In this document: positions 50,301 to 60,700 of the stretch, piece by piece
Layout: each line of letters opens with the position of its first letter
How positions within the stretch are numbered: the first letter of the stretch is position 1
Origin: Larus michahellis
Taxonomy: Eukaryota > Chordata > Aves > Charadriiformes > Laridae
NCBI RefSeq assembly: GCF_964199755.1
Contig: NC_133899.1
Location: 30,669,446-30,733,445, forward strand
Direction: 5' to 3'
Length of the DNA stretch: 64,000 bases
Made by a program: the position numbers and the translations under genes
Notes under the pieces: generated by a model
Told to the model about the DNA's origin: nothing
Databases searched by the model: none
What the model saw: only the letters and a program-made list of their open reading frames with translations

Positions 50301-51721
50301 AGGAACATGGGTGGTTTCAAAAAGAGCACAAATCCTTTCTTAATAATTGAACTAAAACTGTTGCCAGGACAAACTATTTTTCATACTGACAATGACTGCT
50401 GAAATTAAATACTGAGCCCTATGAATAAACATACAGCTGCTAAAAAAGGAACAGTACCTGCAACACCCTGTGCTTTTATCCATCCAACAGCTGTTGTGCC
50501 CCTGAACGGAGTAATTTCATCAGCTGATGATCTACACATTGCTTATATTTTGAAATATGAGTAAATGTGTAGAATGGGCACATGTTTTTGCAAATACAGT
50601 TTCTTTACTGCTGAAAATTTAGCCCATTAGTCTGCTGTTCACGATGCCTTCATAAAGTCAGTAGAGAACAGCAACAAGGAACAATGATGTCAGACTTTTT
50701 CAGTAGCAGCACCCTTTTGAACATGATGCATGCTGCTGTATAACCATTAATACTAAAACCAAAAAACAAAGAAAACATTTCTTTTGACTTCTAAGTTCAT
50801 GAAAAGCCTTCACAACTATTAGGTGCAGTAAAAAAAAAAAAAAAAACAAAACCAAAACAGATAAAATGGTATTCAAACAACATTGTATGAAAAGGAAAAA
50901 AGAAGGAACCTTTACTTCTTTGTCTCAAAGGACTTAATTTGCCAGAGCAAAATTCGTTTTTATTGTACAAAGTAATACCCAACAGTCTTGAACTTTTGTT
51001 TATACACAGCACACAGTTCCTACATTGAAAGCATTTGTAGTGCTTCGTGTTGGTGCATAGTTCTCTAAGGAGCTATTGAAAAAGAAATCCTATTTTAGAA
51101 GTTACATTAAAAAAAAAAAACATAAAACCCCGGACTGATTTGGTGTTTGGTGGAGGCTTTTTGGTTTGGTTTTGTTTTTCAGAGAGACCAACACATATAA
51201 GTTAAATGTAAAAAGATGAGACTTAAAAGAACTAAAGAAGATGGAAATAATTTCCAGCAAAGTTTTAAAGAAATGAGTAGTACTGACCTGGTCACAGGTA
51301 GCACTGGCTCCACCGGTCTTGCTTCGCACCACGGACTCTTTGGCTGCTCTGCATACAGAAGAGATGACTGACAGTGCAATGTCAGAGGGGAGAGATGGTC
51401 AGGAGCAGACCATAACACATTGGGGCTTGATGTTTGCCTCACAGATGCACTCTCTGAATCACCAAAATTGCTGGTAATGTTGTAATTCATCACAGCAGGA
51501 CTGCAGAATGCCATTGCAGAATATTCATGTCTGTTTTCCATGTAAGCTGAGGGAATACAGACTGGACTGTGTGCTGCTGTCAACGTGGACTGATTACAGC
51601 TGTAGGGAACTGGAGAGACGATACCGGCGGGTGAGTTTTTAATTTCTGTTTTATTGCATCCAATATCCTGAAGTGGCAGCAACTGAGAAAAGTCCTTGTG
51701 AGAAGACGCACACAGGGACAT
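20127..51721 (-). CDS. ESR2: Estrogen receptor beta (nuclear receptor NR3A2), 8 coding exons
   Basis: Ligand-activated transcription factor that binds estradiol and estrogen response elements as a dimer in the nucleus. Joining the eight exons listed separately gives 554 codons plus stop, with every splice phase matching. Residues 1-173 are the A/B region. Residues 174-240 are the two-zinc-finger DNA-binding domain, with P-box EGCKA and D-box PATNQ. A hinge follows, and the ligand-binding domain covers roughly 290-525. The estradiol-contacting Glu330, Arg371 and His498 are present, as is the AF-2 helix LLLEML (513-518). [16 protein letters not shown] and the A/B region identify beta rather than alpha (ESR1). 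Human ESR2 has 530 residues; here the N-terminus is longer, because translation can begin 26 codons upstream of the human-type IKNSP block, and exon 7 is two codons shorter. Noncoding 5' exons are not identified. Confidence 0.97.
20317..22378 (-). other. ESR2 intron 7
   Basis: This is a 2.1-kb AT-rich intron with no repeat or gene recognised. Confidence 0.85.
22379..22553 (-). CDS. ESR2: ESR2 coding exon 7 (LBD)
   Basis: The acceptor CTTTAG|GCATG and donor GCAAG|GTAAAT bound 175 bp, six less than the human exon. The translation reads through ...[16 protein letters not shown]... to LSHIRHA. It was found by reading the strand, because it contains no long isolated frame. Confidence 0.93.
22554..23740 (-). 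other. ESR2 intron 6
   Basis: This is a 1.2-kb intron with no feature recognised. Confidence 0.85.
23741..23874 (-). CDS. ESR2: ESR2 coding exon 6 (LBD)
   Basis: This 134-bp exon has acceptor TTTCCATAG|GGAC and donor TTCCA|GTGAGT. It encodes [18 protein letters not shown] and ends ILLNSS. The length equals that of the human exon. Confidence 0.96.
23875..26172 (-). other. ESR2 intron 5
   Basis: This is a 2.3-kb AT-rich intron with no feature recognised. Confidence 0.85.
26173..26311 (-). CDS. ESR2: ESR2 coding exon 5 (LBD)
   Basis: This 139-bp exon has acceptor ATTTTAG|GTTTC and donor GACAG|GTAAG. It encodes the [14 protein letters not shown] and [10 protein letters not shown] blocks, including the ligand-contacting arginine. 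Confidence 0.96.
27241..27317. repeat. A/C-rich low-complexity tract
   Basis: Runs of A alternate with CC and CCAA units, including four consecutive CCAA-type repeats. It lies in ESR2 intron 4. Confidence 0.8.
29842..29911. repeat. 41-bp tandem duplication in ESR2 intron 4
   Basis: A 29-bp block beginning ATTAAGGATTTAGG occurs identically at 29842-29870 and 29883-29911. Confidence 0.9.
31466..31765 (-). CDS. ESR2: ESR2 coding exon 4 (hinge and start of LBD)
   Basis: This 300-bp exon, the same length as in human, has acceptor TCGTGTCAG|GCTC and donor ATTCCTG|GTAAG. It encodes the C-terminal extension of the DNA-binding domain, the hinge, and the first LBD helices with [19 protein letters not shown]. 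Confidence 0.97.
33340..33740. repeat. Diverged minisatellite-like repeat
   Basis: The phrase GATC(C/T)...CCAGCTACTGGA and variants of it (AGCTACCAGC, CCAGTTACTGGAGGGATCCA, CATCAGCTGGGGAGA, CCCAGCTACTGGAAGGA) recur irregularly every 50-110 bp around the microsatellite. The monomers are too degraded to define a consensus by eye. Confidence 0.45.
33396..33470. repeat. (GA)n(GT)n microsatellite with GC-alternating core
   Basis: GAGAGA passes into GTGTGT, then into CGCGCGCACACGCATGTGCG, which is alternating purine/pyrimidine. It lies in ESR2 intron 3. Confidence 0.95.
36407..36420. repeat. Poly-G run of 14
   Basis: Fourteen consecutive G follow six A in ESR2 intron 3. Such runs are often miscalled in length. 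Confidence 0.95.
39900..40320 (+). mobile_element. Ancient CR1/L3-type LINE reverse-transcriptase remnant
   Basis: On the plus strand, decayed codons resemble the C-terminal RT segment of CR1-group LINEs. [15 protein letters not shown] corresponds to the usual QKANRILG block, and the text at 40190-40260 corresponds to the WSPQ...LEQVQRRAT block. There are many stops and frameshifts. Confidence 0.5.
41757..41873 (-). CDS. ESR2: ESR2 coding exon 3 (second zinc finger)
   Basis: This 117-bp exon, the same length as in human, has acceptor CTGCTGCAG|GACAT and donor AAATGTG|GTGAGT. It encodes [10 protein letters not shown] and [13 protein letters not shown]; all four zinc-ligand cysteines of the second finger are present. 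Confidence 0.97.
41874..44601 (-). other. ESR2 intron 2
   Basis: This is a 2.7-kb AT-rich intron with no feature recognised. Confidence 0.85.
44602..44777 (-). CDS. ESR2: ESR2 coding exon 2 (first zinc finger)
   Basis: This 176-bp exon has acceptor TTCTATCAG|AGAGACG and donor TTCAAG|GTAGGA. It encodes ETLKRK, then the first zinc finger with the P-box [10 protein letters not shown]. The four cysteine ligands of this finger are intact. Confidence 0.97.
44778..51287 (-). other. ESR2 intron 1 (after first coding exon)
   Basis: This is a 6.5-kb AT-rich intron with scattered A/T runs, for example a long A run at about 50829-50846. No gene or clear mobile element was recognised. Confidence 0.85.
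51288..51721 (-). CDS. ESR2: ESR2 first coding exon (A/B transactivation region)
   Basis: The ATG is at 51721 and the donor is ACCAG|GTCAGT. The exon codes for 144 residues and two bases of Arg145. Blocks [16 protein letters not shown] and [13 protein letters not shown] identify estrogen receptor beta. A likely acceptor (ATCTTTAG|GATGAATA, exon edge at 51760) lies 39 bp upstream of the ATG after a T-rich tract, so at least one noncoding exon lies further upstream. Confidence 0.95.
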
Positions 51722-51760
51722 TTTGAAGCAAGACTGAAGGTTGTTGTTTAAATATTCATC

Positions 51761-54700
51761 CTAAAGATGTTAAGGTATAAAAAAAAGTTGAATTAAAAAA
51801 ATAAGAAAGTTCTGTATTAAGTCTTTTCTGCACAAGAAAAAAGGAAGCCATAAAACAGAAAATATAAAAATATCCTGTTAAAACACATTACATGCCAAAC
51901 GTAGGAATTCACTACCTTTAAGAAAAAGAAAGCTTTCTAGAACTTCCTTAAAAATAAAGGCTAAGACAGATGTTGAGTTCAGAGTCCCTTAAAAAAAAAT
52001 AATAATAATTTTAAAAAATCTCTTGAAGTCTGAAACAAAGATGCCGGTGACAATTTGGAACCTAACAAAAGTAACTCGTTACAACCACTGTAAAACTGCT
52101 CTTTGTCAGAGGCAAAATTACCCTATCATTCACAACTGTGGTGTGGGTGCCCTAGAAACCAGTTCTCTTTATAAAAGCTCATGACCTCCTGCTCTCGCTG
52201 AGAGCATACAACTTCAGTCTTCCCTTTATCAACACAAACATGTAACAGCAGATACTTTGAAAACACACAAACACACACACATCCCCCCCCCTCTCTCCTT
52301 TACCTGCCAAAACCTGAACTCCACTGCACAGCCCTCTCCGCAGAGGAGGAAGACGTGTAATGGATGTCAGCAAGCAATGTGACTTCATCACTGAGAGGTC
52401 CCTGGATAAAGCACTTCTGAACAGAGCCATTATAAAAGCAGAAGTCCCAGAACACAGGTATTTCCAAAGCTAACAAGACAGAACTCAAGTGATTTTTTAA
52501 GGTCCAGAAGTTTTATAATTTCCTGCCACTCCCCATCCCCATCCCAACTACTCCTCATTCTTCCTCCCATCTGAATCAACTGTCAAAACAGAGACCTTAA
52601 TTTGCCCAAGAGTAAATACTCTTTGTCAGATTTAGGTATATCCAAATTATTTAAGGGAGAAAAAATTTTGAAAAGAAAAAAAAAAAAACCACCAAAACCA
52701 GCCTCCTAAGTTTGGACCCCTGTCCTCAAAGCATTACTTTTACAGTAGCATCTAAAAATATTTCTTTTTTATTCTTCACTATGGGTTTCATCTGCAATTC
52801 ATTCCAGCTTTGAAGACTAGACATGCAGCCCTCTTACAGCTTGCAATGCAAAACAATTCTGTTTCCAAAACAGCAAGTTCCAGCCTCTAGAACTGATAAT
52901 GTAGTGTACTTTTACAGACGGTAATAAGATCTTAACATGAAAAATCACGGGATAATTGAAAAGATACCCACAGCTGTCCTATTCCAGAAGTGACCAAAGT
53001 ATTGATACTAAATATTCTTACCTTTTTTCATCTCACATGACCAAAAAACAAGACGAGGAAGATTCAAACACAGGTTTGCTGATGTACCAGCAACCTTCCT
53101 GTCCCAGAAATTCTCAGCCAGATGGCATTTCTTGTATGCCATCAGGGAGCATTCACATATTTTTCTCCTCTAGGACCAGATAGAAGCATTAAAAATAATG
53201 TAAGAAACAGTCTTTTTGAATAAAATGGATAGTTTAGGGTCCTTCCTTCTCACTTTGCACTCTGTTGATGAAACTGAAGATATCTGTAGAAATAACCAGG
53301 AACTCATTTAAATCATCTCAGGCACCTCAGACCCAGCTGCTGTTTTTTCCTTTGTGGGAAACAGGAAAATGAGATATCTCAGCAGCTGTTTATGTCCAGC
53401 AGTTGTTGCACTGGAACTCCGATGCAGCCAAAGCAGGAGAATCTGACCTCCCTCCTCACACAATCTACACGCTTCATTTGCTGGAGCCAGATGCTTCACA
53501 GTCTCCTTTAAGAGAAACCAAGCATCGTTCAATTTTCGCTGCACTTAAAATCTCAAAAGTTCAATTGCAGATTATGGGGTGGGTAGCCCAAATAATTTTT
53601 AAGCAGCAAATGATGAAACTAAGAAATGATCTTAAAACTATTTTCAGTGGTTACTACGAATGGGCCCAGTGAGCACACCAAATTCAAAATGCATTTAAAG
53701 CTTCTGTGTAGGTAAAGCTGTATACCATTTGCGATCTCAGAGGCTGCATGTATTCAAGATGCATGTGGACGCTCTGCAGGAGCATCTGGAATGTCCAGCA
53801 AGAGCTGACAGCGCTAACTGTGTCCTTCTGCCCCCCTGCAAAGGGCACACAGTGCAAGGTAACCCCCAACCATTCTGAGAGAAGGACCTGAGAGGCACTA
53901 CAGCAACACCTCTGTCATAGTCAGCTAGAGACATTCTGCTAAGATACTTTGACAGTTTTTGCAGCAGGCAACTGGTTGCATAGTTTCCTTCAGACGTTTA
54001 GAAAAATATACGCACCGATGCTGTGGAAGCAGAGAGAAGGCAGAGCTGGTACTACACAATTTCATGAACTGAAATCAGCTGGGCTTTAAGTAGTTTTTTT
54101 CTGGAGAGGTAATCCAGTAGAATAGTATGCAGGATAATTGCCTATTTAGCAGAAGGACCTGTGGTCTCCAAAGGCCAACACACAGTATTTAGAAACATAC
54201 ACAGAAGTTACAAGAAGCAAGAGTGAAGTTTGTTTTAGAAAGAGGAGTCCATGCAAGCATGAAAAGTCAGTACCAGCATTCCTCAAAAACAGACTGCTCA
54301 TAACTTATTTACAAGAGAAAGGACTCTGGATTCCAGGAGGTTAAAGAAAGCTCTACTCGTAGTCTGCAGCAGACTGCAATATAGTTAAAAAATAACAGCA
54401 TTGGCTTGAGATTATCTTGGGTAGTAGAAACAGTTTAGACACAGTAGACTATGGATCTACATGAGACCATGTTGTTCACATTTCCTTATACCTAGAGAAT
54501 TTAGAATGGGCAGCCCAGAGCCTCAGAAATAATACGAAGCTGATGAAATTATCCAGTATTGCTCAGAAGGTCCTAAAAACTGACTGCTGGATTGTGAAGT
54601 TTCAAGGATTGTGAAGAAGTTAAAGAAGAACTGCAGATTCAGGGAACCAGATCTTAAGATTTAAGGCTAGAGAAAACACACTCCACTAACACCAATACCT

Positions 54701-57700
54701 CAGAAGAAAGCACGACCACATTTAACTCAAGGATTAGAATAAGTAGTGCAACAGGCTACTGTATTTGTTCCATCCTGGTATAATGTTCTTATATCTTAAG
54801 CACCATTTATTAAACAGAAATGAACTCCTACATAAAGTGAACTCCCATTCCAACATCTCCTCCTTCTCTGAAGAAAGATTTTAAAAGTAAGATTCAATTT
54901 TAAAGTACATTATTTAGATCTAATCTATCAGCACTACACTAGATCTGTACCAGACACAAACAAAACAGTTATCTCTTATTTTTATACTACAGTCTTCTAT
55001 GAGACTGCAAACATTTCAGTCCACTTAAGTCAGTTTAGCTTAGCAAGATGCTCAACTACTGAAATGCCATTATTAAGAAAATAGCCGTTTTGTCCGATTC
55101 CTTGAGTAACACTTACCATTCACAACTCTAAGTCACTAAGGGCAGGGTTCACATCTGGCATAAGAGAAAATAGTTCTATTGGCTCCGGTACACAGAGGAT
55201 GACACTATCCATGAGGATGTAGGAACAAAAATATGATGTTATCAATGTTCTCCACACACACAAAAAAAAAGGTTTCTGGTCTTTAAACAGCTCTACGTAT
55301 TAAACTCAGTGTATCTTCAGAGTCACCATGCAAGACACACCAGATCAGGCACAAGAACTGGTTTAGATGTTACAGTCAAACAGATACATGGGTAAATAAT
55401 TAAGCCATCTGACCTATTTGAACAAACTCAAAAGCCAGTTATTGCACGTTACCTATACCAAGTATCTTTTTAAAAGCCTTGTATAAATAAATAACTTATT
55501 TATTTTTTTTAGTTTTGGAAAGGGGAAAAAATAGGTAGAGAGGGCAGGCTGCCATGTTTTAGAGACTGCTTGGAAACATAATACAATAGCGTTTCCTAGA
55601 AAAACGCAGAAGTCTGCAGAAAGTAGTAGTGATGGATGTTCTCAGGCACCATTCCATCAACATACATTACAACGTGCTTAGAATTTTATAGGCAAGTCAT
55701 ATATTTTGAGCAAAGACTTTTTTGCAATAGAGAATTAAGATAACCTTTTTTTCTGGTAGACTTAAATTAAAGTGCAATCATTCTTCCTTTCGTTTTAATA
55801 GAGGTGATTCAGCAAGCATGCATTCCACTACCCCACAGCCCCTCAGTCATCTTCCGAAGCGTTCTATTAATATTCTGCTAAGTTAAACTTTACACCACTC
55901 ACCGCCACAACGAACTGAATCATTTTCTCCAAAACTGATCATTAAAGGAAAGTCATTCCTGATGCATAAAACGGCACTTGTGCTTCAAGTTTTGTGAAAA
56001 ACATTACTCATTAAACACAGCAGTGCCAGATACTGCCAACAGAAGGCATATAAGTAAACAAGTTTATTATTACCTGAGAAGGACTAGATGCTACACGTAG
56101 AGGACAGATAGGGAAGTTAAATGAAAATAAAGCTGTCTGTCGAGACCTCAGATGTTATACTCATTCCTGCAAAATTAATAGTCTGTTGTCAATGAGATCA
56201 AGACCTCTTCTCAAAAAAATACTGCAGATTAAAAAGCATAAGGGCAAGAATACTTTGAAACATTTAAGTGAAATAAGCACTCTCTTTGGCCTGTCTTAGC
56301 CTTTGTGTTACTGAGAACACTGACAACTTCTAGGTTATTCTAAACATTCATAAATATATTTCAGGGCTCAATGCATCTGACGTACACAGAAGCACCAAGG
56401 GAACTGGGTTTTTCCACCAGAGGAACACAAGACTTCAGGAGGGTTTAACTGCAGTCTTCTATTCCCTAAAGTGGAGTTACAAAGACAGCAAAGCCACTTT
56501 TCAGAAAAAGTGCACAAGCTAGGAGTAGAGATTACAGTCACAGGTCAGTGCAAGGGGAATTCCAATTGGACAAATGAAAAAATTCTGCACAGTGAGAATT
56601 AAGTACAGGAACAGGATACCCAGAAAGGCTGTGAAATCTCCATCTTTGGAGGTATTAAAAAACTTGACTGAAAATGGCCCTGAACAACCTGACCTCACTT
56701 TGAGCAGGGTGCTGGATTAGTCCCTTCCCACCAGAACCACTATGTTCGTCCACTACTGGAGGCATTCATAGCAGAGGAAATTCCATTTTACCTGTTCTGG
56801 AAAGAGTGAAGCATATCAAAGGATCATTAGTTACCCTGGACACTGGCCACCTTGTCAGGTCTGTTCAAGAAGATAAGAGCTGTGGATCTTGTCCAAAGAC
56901 AACCAGCATTTAACACTTCATGGTACATGAAAACACCCGCCTTGCATATACTGCAATGGAATTAGTTCACTAGAAGGTATGCAGTCAACTGGAAAAGGTT
57001 TTCAGATCTCAGTTCAAACTAGACTTAAGATTGACTGCAGTAGTTTTTAGCCTTTCAATTTGTGGACCCTTAAAATGTTACCAGACCTCAGAATGGATTT
57101 AAGGTCTCTATGACTTGCATTTCTTACGTACGTTTCATAGACTTAAGGATCCAGAGACCAGAAATGGAAAGCCACTGTGCTGCTCAAGAATACAAATGCA
57201 AACTGAGACTTCAGATCCTTTACTCTCCATGTCATTACTTCAAAGTACAGCACAGACACTCAATAATATTCCATCAGAAAGAATATTTGAATTTCAGTGT
57301 GAAAATTTTAGCATGTTCCACCAGAAAAGAAAAATCTATTAAAACTATTACACATGTAGTAATTACAAGGATCTATCAGAAGAATTTGTAATCACACTTC
57401 AATCCACAGCAGTATCATGGCAGAAGCCAGTACACAGAATATCAACCTTGTTCAAGAAGAACTTTATGATTAAAAGATTATCTCCCTCTGATGCAAGGAA
57501 GGGCAAGGAAGAGTGGTACAGGCTGGCCAATATATGGACTCATATTTTCATGGAGCTGGGATGTGCATCTCTATCCAGCATCTCTGAAGCACACTTGAGT
57601 CTTTCAGTACACGCTAATTAACTAAGCTAATTCTTAAGAAGTTAATTCTGAGAAGTTAATTCTTGGTTTGATGATCAGAATATAGCTCTGTGCCAACAGC

Positions 57701-60700
57701 AGGGAATACACAAGTTCCTTGGGTCCAGGAGGAATGAATTTTTTCAACCACCATTTCTCTCTTAATGAAAGTGAAGAATGAGCATATAGGAGCCTTCATC
57801 CACCTCATTACTCTCTAGTCATTACAAAAGCCTGTATTGAGGGACATCTTTAATTGGTATGACTCTGATGAGAAACACAGTACCACGTTCAATCATCTGC
57901 CTTCAAGAAAGGGCAAATATATATGGAGAAACCATCTCATTTTGCCCAGTAGGACTTACACACTGCTTGGTGGGTTACTAAATAACTGTATCTTAGTTAT
58001 TGGCATGCTGTAGGCATGAGCTGGCAATATGGGCTGAGATTCTTTGACTCAAGTCAAGTTTTTTCTGTTTACCCTTATAACAATTCAGCATCTCCCATAT
58101 TAGAAATAAATAAATCGAGGACTGAAAATACCACTACATTTATTCCCTGTTCCCACAGCAGTTCCCACAGACAAGTCTGTGAGGATATACAGCAGGCGCA
58201 CACAGACCAGTGCCAGCAGCAATGCACTCATGCCAGACAGACATTTAAGAGGGAAAAGGGAGGGGAAAAAAGTCAATATGTGAAGAAAAACAAGTAAATC
58301 GGTCAATAGGAATAGAGCAGAAATTGAAACTTCCCATTCTCTCAGGGAGAGAGACTGTCTGTCTTGCTTTCTGAGGAAAGCAAAGATGAGAGATTTTCCC
58401 TGGCAGCAGCTGTCCATCAGTAGGCATAACCACCTGTGATGAGATTAAGAGCCCTTTGGCCAATGGACAATAGAGTAAGGTCATAACTGCCTTTAAAACC
58501 TAGACCCCCTGGCAATCTATAGGCAACAAGATTAGGAAGGTGGGTAGACAAACAGGACACATCCCAAAATGACATGAACTAATTTATTTCTGCAGCACAT
58601 GCTATACCACCTGAGGATCTGACCTGCCATAGCTCCAAAACATGGGGTGGGAGTTTCTGTTTGGCACGTATGTCAGCGAATGCAGGATTTAATTTCTCCC
58701 GGCTAAACAGGCATGATGCACCGGCTGTTCCTTTGAGCATGCCGTGCCTCAGGCTCCTCAAATGACTTCTTGCTTTATGAGGCTGAGAAGCAGTGTTGAT
58801 AACCATAGTTGTCTTTGGCATAAGAAAATCTTCCTGACAAACATGCTGTCAGGGAATCATTTTTTCAGATCTAGGTGACCTGAAGAGCGAAGAAAAAGCA
58901 GCAGACTTCTTGTCAGACCAATGTGCAATATCCCTTATTCCACTCTGACCTCCCCCAAATAAAACCATCTTATTTACTGTGTTTTTTCCAGACACCTTCT
59001 TTACTATGCAAATTATTTATGCTGTAGGATTAATTTACGTAACAAAAGAGTCTGTTTCACCAGTGGTCTTATTAAGCAACAAGCCCAAAACCTCTTCAAC
59101 TAACAGCACTTGTCAGCACTGTTTTCAAGACAGCCCATTGTGTCTGTCCGAGAATAACATGCCACATGCAAGATGCCTTTTCCATCCCTGCCACTCAGGC
59201 AGCCACTAAAGCTGCAGAGCTGAACTGTGCTTTGGGAGACGCTGAGAGCCTGGCTTCACTTGCGTGACGATGACAGCAAGGAGCGTCCAGTTTGCATCTT
59301 GCTCTACTCAGTATGCAAACCACACACTTCATAAATATGTGCCTGCCTTACCTAATACGTGGTTGCCTTACCTTTTACTACACAAAGCAAACTTTTGTCT
59401 TTTTAGTCATAAAATTTGAATAAACAACCTTTTCTATAATTGGATAGAAATGAAATCTATGTATGAATACATAAGAAATGCAGTACAGTTTTGGCTGGTT
59501 TTCTGGTTTTTGCTATAAGGCAATTTGTTTCCGTATTGGAATTTATATAAAATATTATTTCATTTGTATTCATTTTGCCATGCATCTTCACATTAACAGA
59601 AAATTCAAGACTAAATATTTTTGTCCCTGCAGTTTTATTCTTACTTCTTTAAAAAGAAAAGCTTTTGCAATGTAGTTATTTGATAGCCGATTTTGATGAC
59701 TTAAAAGACTTAAAACTGCCTGACAAATTAGTAATTATGCCGTAACTTTTCTCTCATCATCTCTAATTCACTGAAGTAACACAGAAACCAAGGTATTGCT
59801 TATTCTTGCCTTTCAAGCTATGAAACACTGTTATAATGCTGCATGAATTCCCAGATCAGATATGTTTAACATCATCCACAGGTAACAAAAGTTTCTGTAT
59901 ACGTCTTTGTCCCTTAAACAAAAAAAGCTGTTCTAGATTTGTCTCACCATTAACATGGACATGAAAACCTGCCTTTTACTGTGAGTAAAATCCTGTCTCA
60001 ACTGAGTTTGTCAGCACTTTGTTGTCGATTCACACAAGTGGACGCTTGTCTAATATATTAATTTAGACAAAATTTGAATGTCCTCCTAGTCTTATTAAAA
60101 TGAAATGTGAGAAATTATTCTGGGATTTCTGTTCTCTGAGCTTCATATTTCCTGTCTCTGGAGGAATGGACCAGCAAACTCTTCTACGTGAATATTTCTT
60201 GCTGCTAGCAAAAGCATGTTGCAGATAACTGAAGGAGAGCACAATAACATAGTGGATATAACATCTGTTCAGCCCCCTGGATCACCATCCCTTTTCACTG
60301 TAAGTTCTTTGCTACTTGTACCTTTAAGTCAATACTCAAGAACCAGAACTAAAACTAAGTCTATTTAAAGAGATCATACACTAACGTGATTTATAGTGGT
60401 TTTAATTAATACATTTTAATCCATTCTTTATCGGAATATCATCATAGACACTCACAGTGGCTGATTTATTGAAGGCAGTTCTGCAATTGCAACATTTTAA
60501 GAACATCTCTAAATCTATGGGTATTTTCTTCCTATGATATTTTAAGTTTATCAGGTTACCAACAAACAAATTACTAGGATATAAAATAATTTTTGTGATT
60601 CCACTTTCTCCAGCACTACTTGAAGCTCTGTTAACTAATTATCATAATTTAGGGCACTTAAGAGATCAGCTGTAAAGCAGCATTACATTTAGCATTTAGT

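Noticed and set aside
20127-51721. Assignment of the receptor to ESR1 (alpha)
   Set aside because: The DNA-binding domain reads HFCAVCSDY rather than the alpha RYCAVCNDY, and the A/B region and exon 7 match beta.
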